DNA from: Holophaga sp.
Lineage (GTDB): Bacteria > Acidobacteriota > Holophagae > Holophagales > Holophagaceae
Direction: 5' to 3'
Assembly: GCA_031292735.1 (NCBI GenBank)
Contig: JARLGP010000074.1
Span: forward strand, 1 to 15,185
Length of the DNA stretch: 15,185 bases
In this document: piece by piece, positions 14,285-15,185 of the stretch
How positions within the stretch are numbered: position 1 is the stretch's first letter
Layout of the letters: each line of letters begins with the position of its first letter
Notes under the pieces: generated by a model
Databases searched by the model: none
The model's input: the letters and a program-made list of their open reading frames with translations, nothing else
Told to the model about the DNA's origin: nothing
Program-made: the position numbers and the translations under genes

Positions 14285-15185
14285 ATGGATCCCATTCGCG
14301 TACTTGTCGTCGACGACAGCCCCTTCATGAGAAAGGCCCTGGAGCGGATGCTCCAGGCTCCGGACATCCAGGTGGTGGGCGCGGCCCGGGACGGCCTGGA
14401 CGCCCTGGACAAGATCGCCCAGTTCGACCCCGACATCGTCACCCTCGACATCGAGATGCCCCGGCTGGACGGCCTGGGCTGCCTCAAGCGGATCATGGCG
14501 GAAACGCCCCGGGCCGTGCTGATGGTGTCCAGCCTCACCCAGGAGGGGGCGCAGGCCACCCTGGAAGCCCTGGCCCTGGGCGCGCTGGACTTCATCCCCA
14601 AGGAGACCAGCCTGGCCAGCGCCAGCATTCTCCAGATCCAGCAGGACCTCCAGGAAAAGGTCCGGAAGCTGGCCCGGAGCCCGCGCTTCCGGAAGGCCAG
14701 GGCGCCCCTGGCGCCCCTGGCGCCGCCGCCGCCGGTCCAGCCCACCCAGCCGGGCCAGGTTCCCTTCCGTCCGCCGCTGCCGGTGCCGGCGGCCCAGGCC
14801 GTGTCCCGGCTGGGCACCCTGGCCGGCCCCAGGGCCGAACTGCTGGCCATCGGCTGCTCCACCGGCGGCCCCAAGGCCCTGCAGGACCTGCTCCCGGCCC
14901 TGCCCCGGGACCTCCCGGTCCCGTGCCTGGTCGTCCAGCACATGCCGGCCAACTTCACCCGGCCCTTCGCCGAGCGCCTCAACAGCCTCTGCCAGGTGCG
15001 GGTCAAGGAGGGCGAGCACCAGGAGTCCCTCCAGCCGGGGTGCGTCTACATCGCCCCGGGCGGCATGCACATGCTCTACCGCCAGCGGAGCGGCGCCGGG
15101 GCCCTCGAGCTGAGCGCCGAGCCCGCCACCAGCCTGCTCCGCCCCAGCGTGGACGTGCTGTTCCAGAGCATCGCCGACAACTGCC
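14285..15185 (+). CDS. cheB: Protein-glutamate methylesterase/deamidase CheB (3' end outside window)
   Basis: At least 300 residues are visible; the frame is open to the window end. CheB removes methyl groups from chemoreceptors, and its catalytic domain is activated by phosphorylation of the receiver domain by CheA. Residues 1-125 are the receiver: Asp10-Asp11 acidic pair, Asp55 (LDIEMP) as phosphorylation site, Ser82-Ser83 near the switch threonine position, and Lys106 (IPKE). A Pro/Ala-rich linker spans about 138-180, longer and more proline-rich than usual. The catalytic domain starts at about 185 with GCSTGGP (Ser192 nucleophile) and VVQHMP (His219). The third triad residue, an aspartate near the C-terminus, lies beyond the window. 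The ATG at 14285 follows the HDOD stop by two bases, with AGGA about 8 nt ahead. CheA, CheW and a receptor are not in the window and may lie to the right. Confidence 0.95.
   Translation, partial: MDPIRVLVVDDSPFMRKALERMLQAPDIQVVGAARDGLDALDKIAQFDPDIVTLDIEMPRLDGLGCLKRIMAETPRAVLMVSSLTQEGAQATLEALALGALDFIPKETSLASASILQIQQDLQEKVRKLARSPRFRKARAPLAPLAPPPPVQPTQPGQVPFRPPLPVPAAQAVSRLGTLAGPRAELLAIGCSTGGPKALQDLLPALPRDLPVPCLVVQHMPANFTRPFAERLNSLCQVRVKEGEHQESLQPGCVYIAPGGMHMLYRQRSGAGALELSAEPATSLLRPSVDVLFQSIADNC

Overview
The window looks like chromosome from a GC-rich bacterium with an anaerobic or facultative energy metabolism and a chemosensory system. The protein style (2-oxoacid:ferredoxin oxidoreductase, paired HDOD proteins beside cheR and cheB, several lipoproteins, an IPT-repeat metalloprotease) would fit Acidobacteriota such as the Holophaga/Geothrix group. 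That placement is inference from gene content and has not been tested by any search. I found no rRNA, tRNA, CRISPR array, insertion sequence or phage block.

Layout. (a) 1-464: the 3' end of a plus-strand gene with an Ala/Pro-rich linker built from 10-residue repeats. (b) 728-1336: a small LPP20-like lipoprotein behind a good sigma70-type promoter. A perfect hairpin follows and separates it from a convergent gene. (c) 4396-1385, minus: a secreted, probably lipid-anchored metzincin metalloprotease with five IPT/TIG domains in front. (d) 4535-4936, plus: a small membrane protein of the phage-holin-4/YvlD type. It meets, with no gap, (e) 6076-4937, minus: a coiled-coil envelope protein. (f) 6220-7362: metK, S-adenosylmethionine synthetase. 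(g) 7483-8050: two small minus-strand genes of unknown function, a Gln/Ala-rich 62-residue protein and a four-cysteine 93-residue protein. The 62-residue gene has a sigma28 (FliA)-like sequence upstream. (h) 10955-8131, minus: a two-gene operon encoding a complete four-domain 2-oxoacid:ferredoxin oxidoreductase as delta-alpha and beta-gamma fusions, closed by a strong intrinsic terminator. (i) 11141-11515, plus: acpS. (j) 11706 to the window end, plus: cheR - HDOD - HDOD - cheB, spaced by 10, 2 and 2 nt. cheB runs off the window.

How the genes work together. The cheR/cheB pair supplies the receptor methylation and demethylation arm of a chemosensory pathway. The two HDOD proteins embedded between them probably act as output or regulatory partners of the same system. 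MetK makes the S-adenosylmethionine that CheR consumes, but the two are about 4.3 kb apart and there is no sign of co-transcription. The oxidoreductase operon links 2-oxoacid (probably branched-chain) decarboxylation to ferredoxin reduction and acyl-CoA formation. AcpS activates acyl carrier protein and is divergent from that operon. The least described parts of the window are the fused oxidoreductase, the IPT-metzincin, the coiled-coil envelope protein and the two small genes at 7483-8050.
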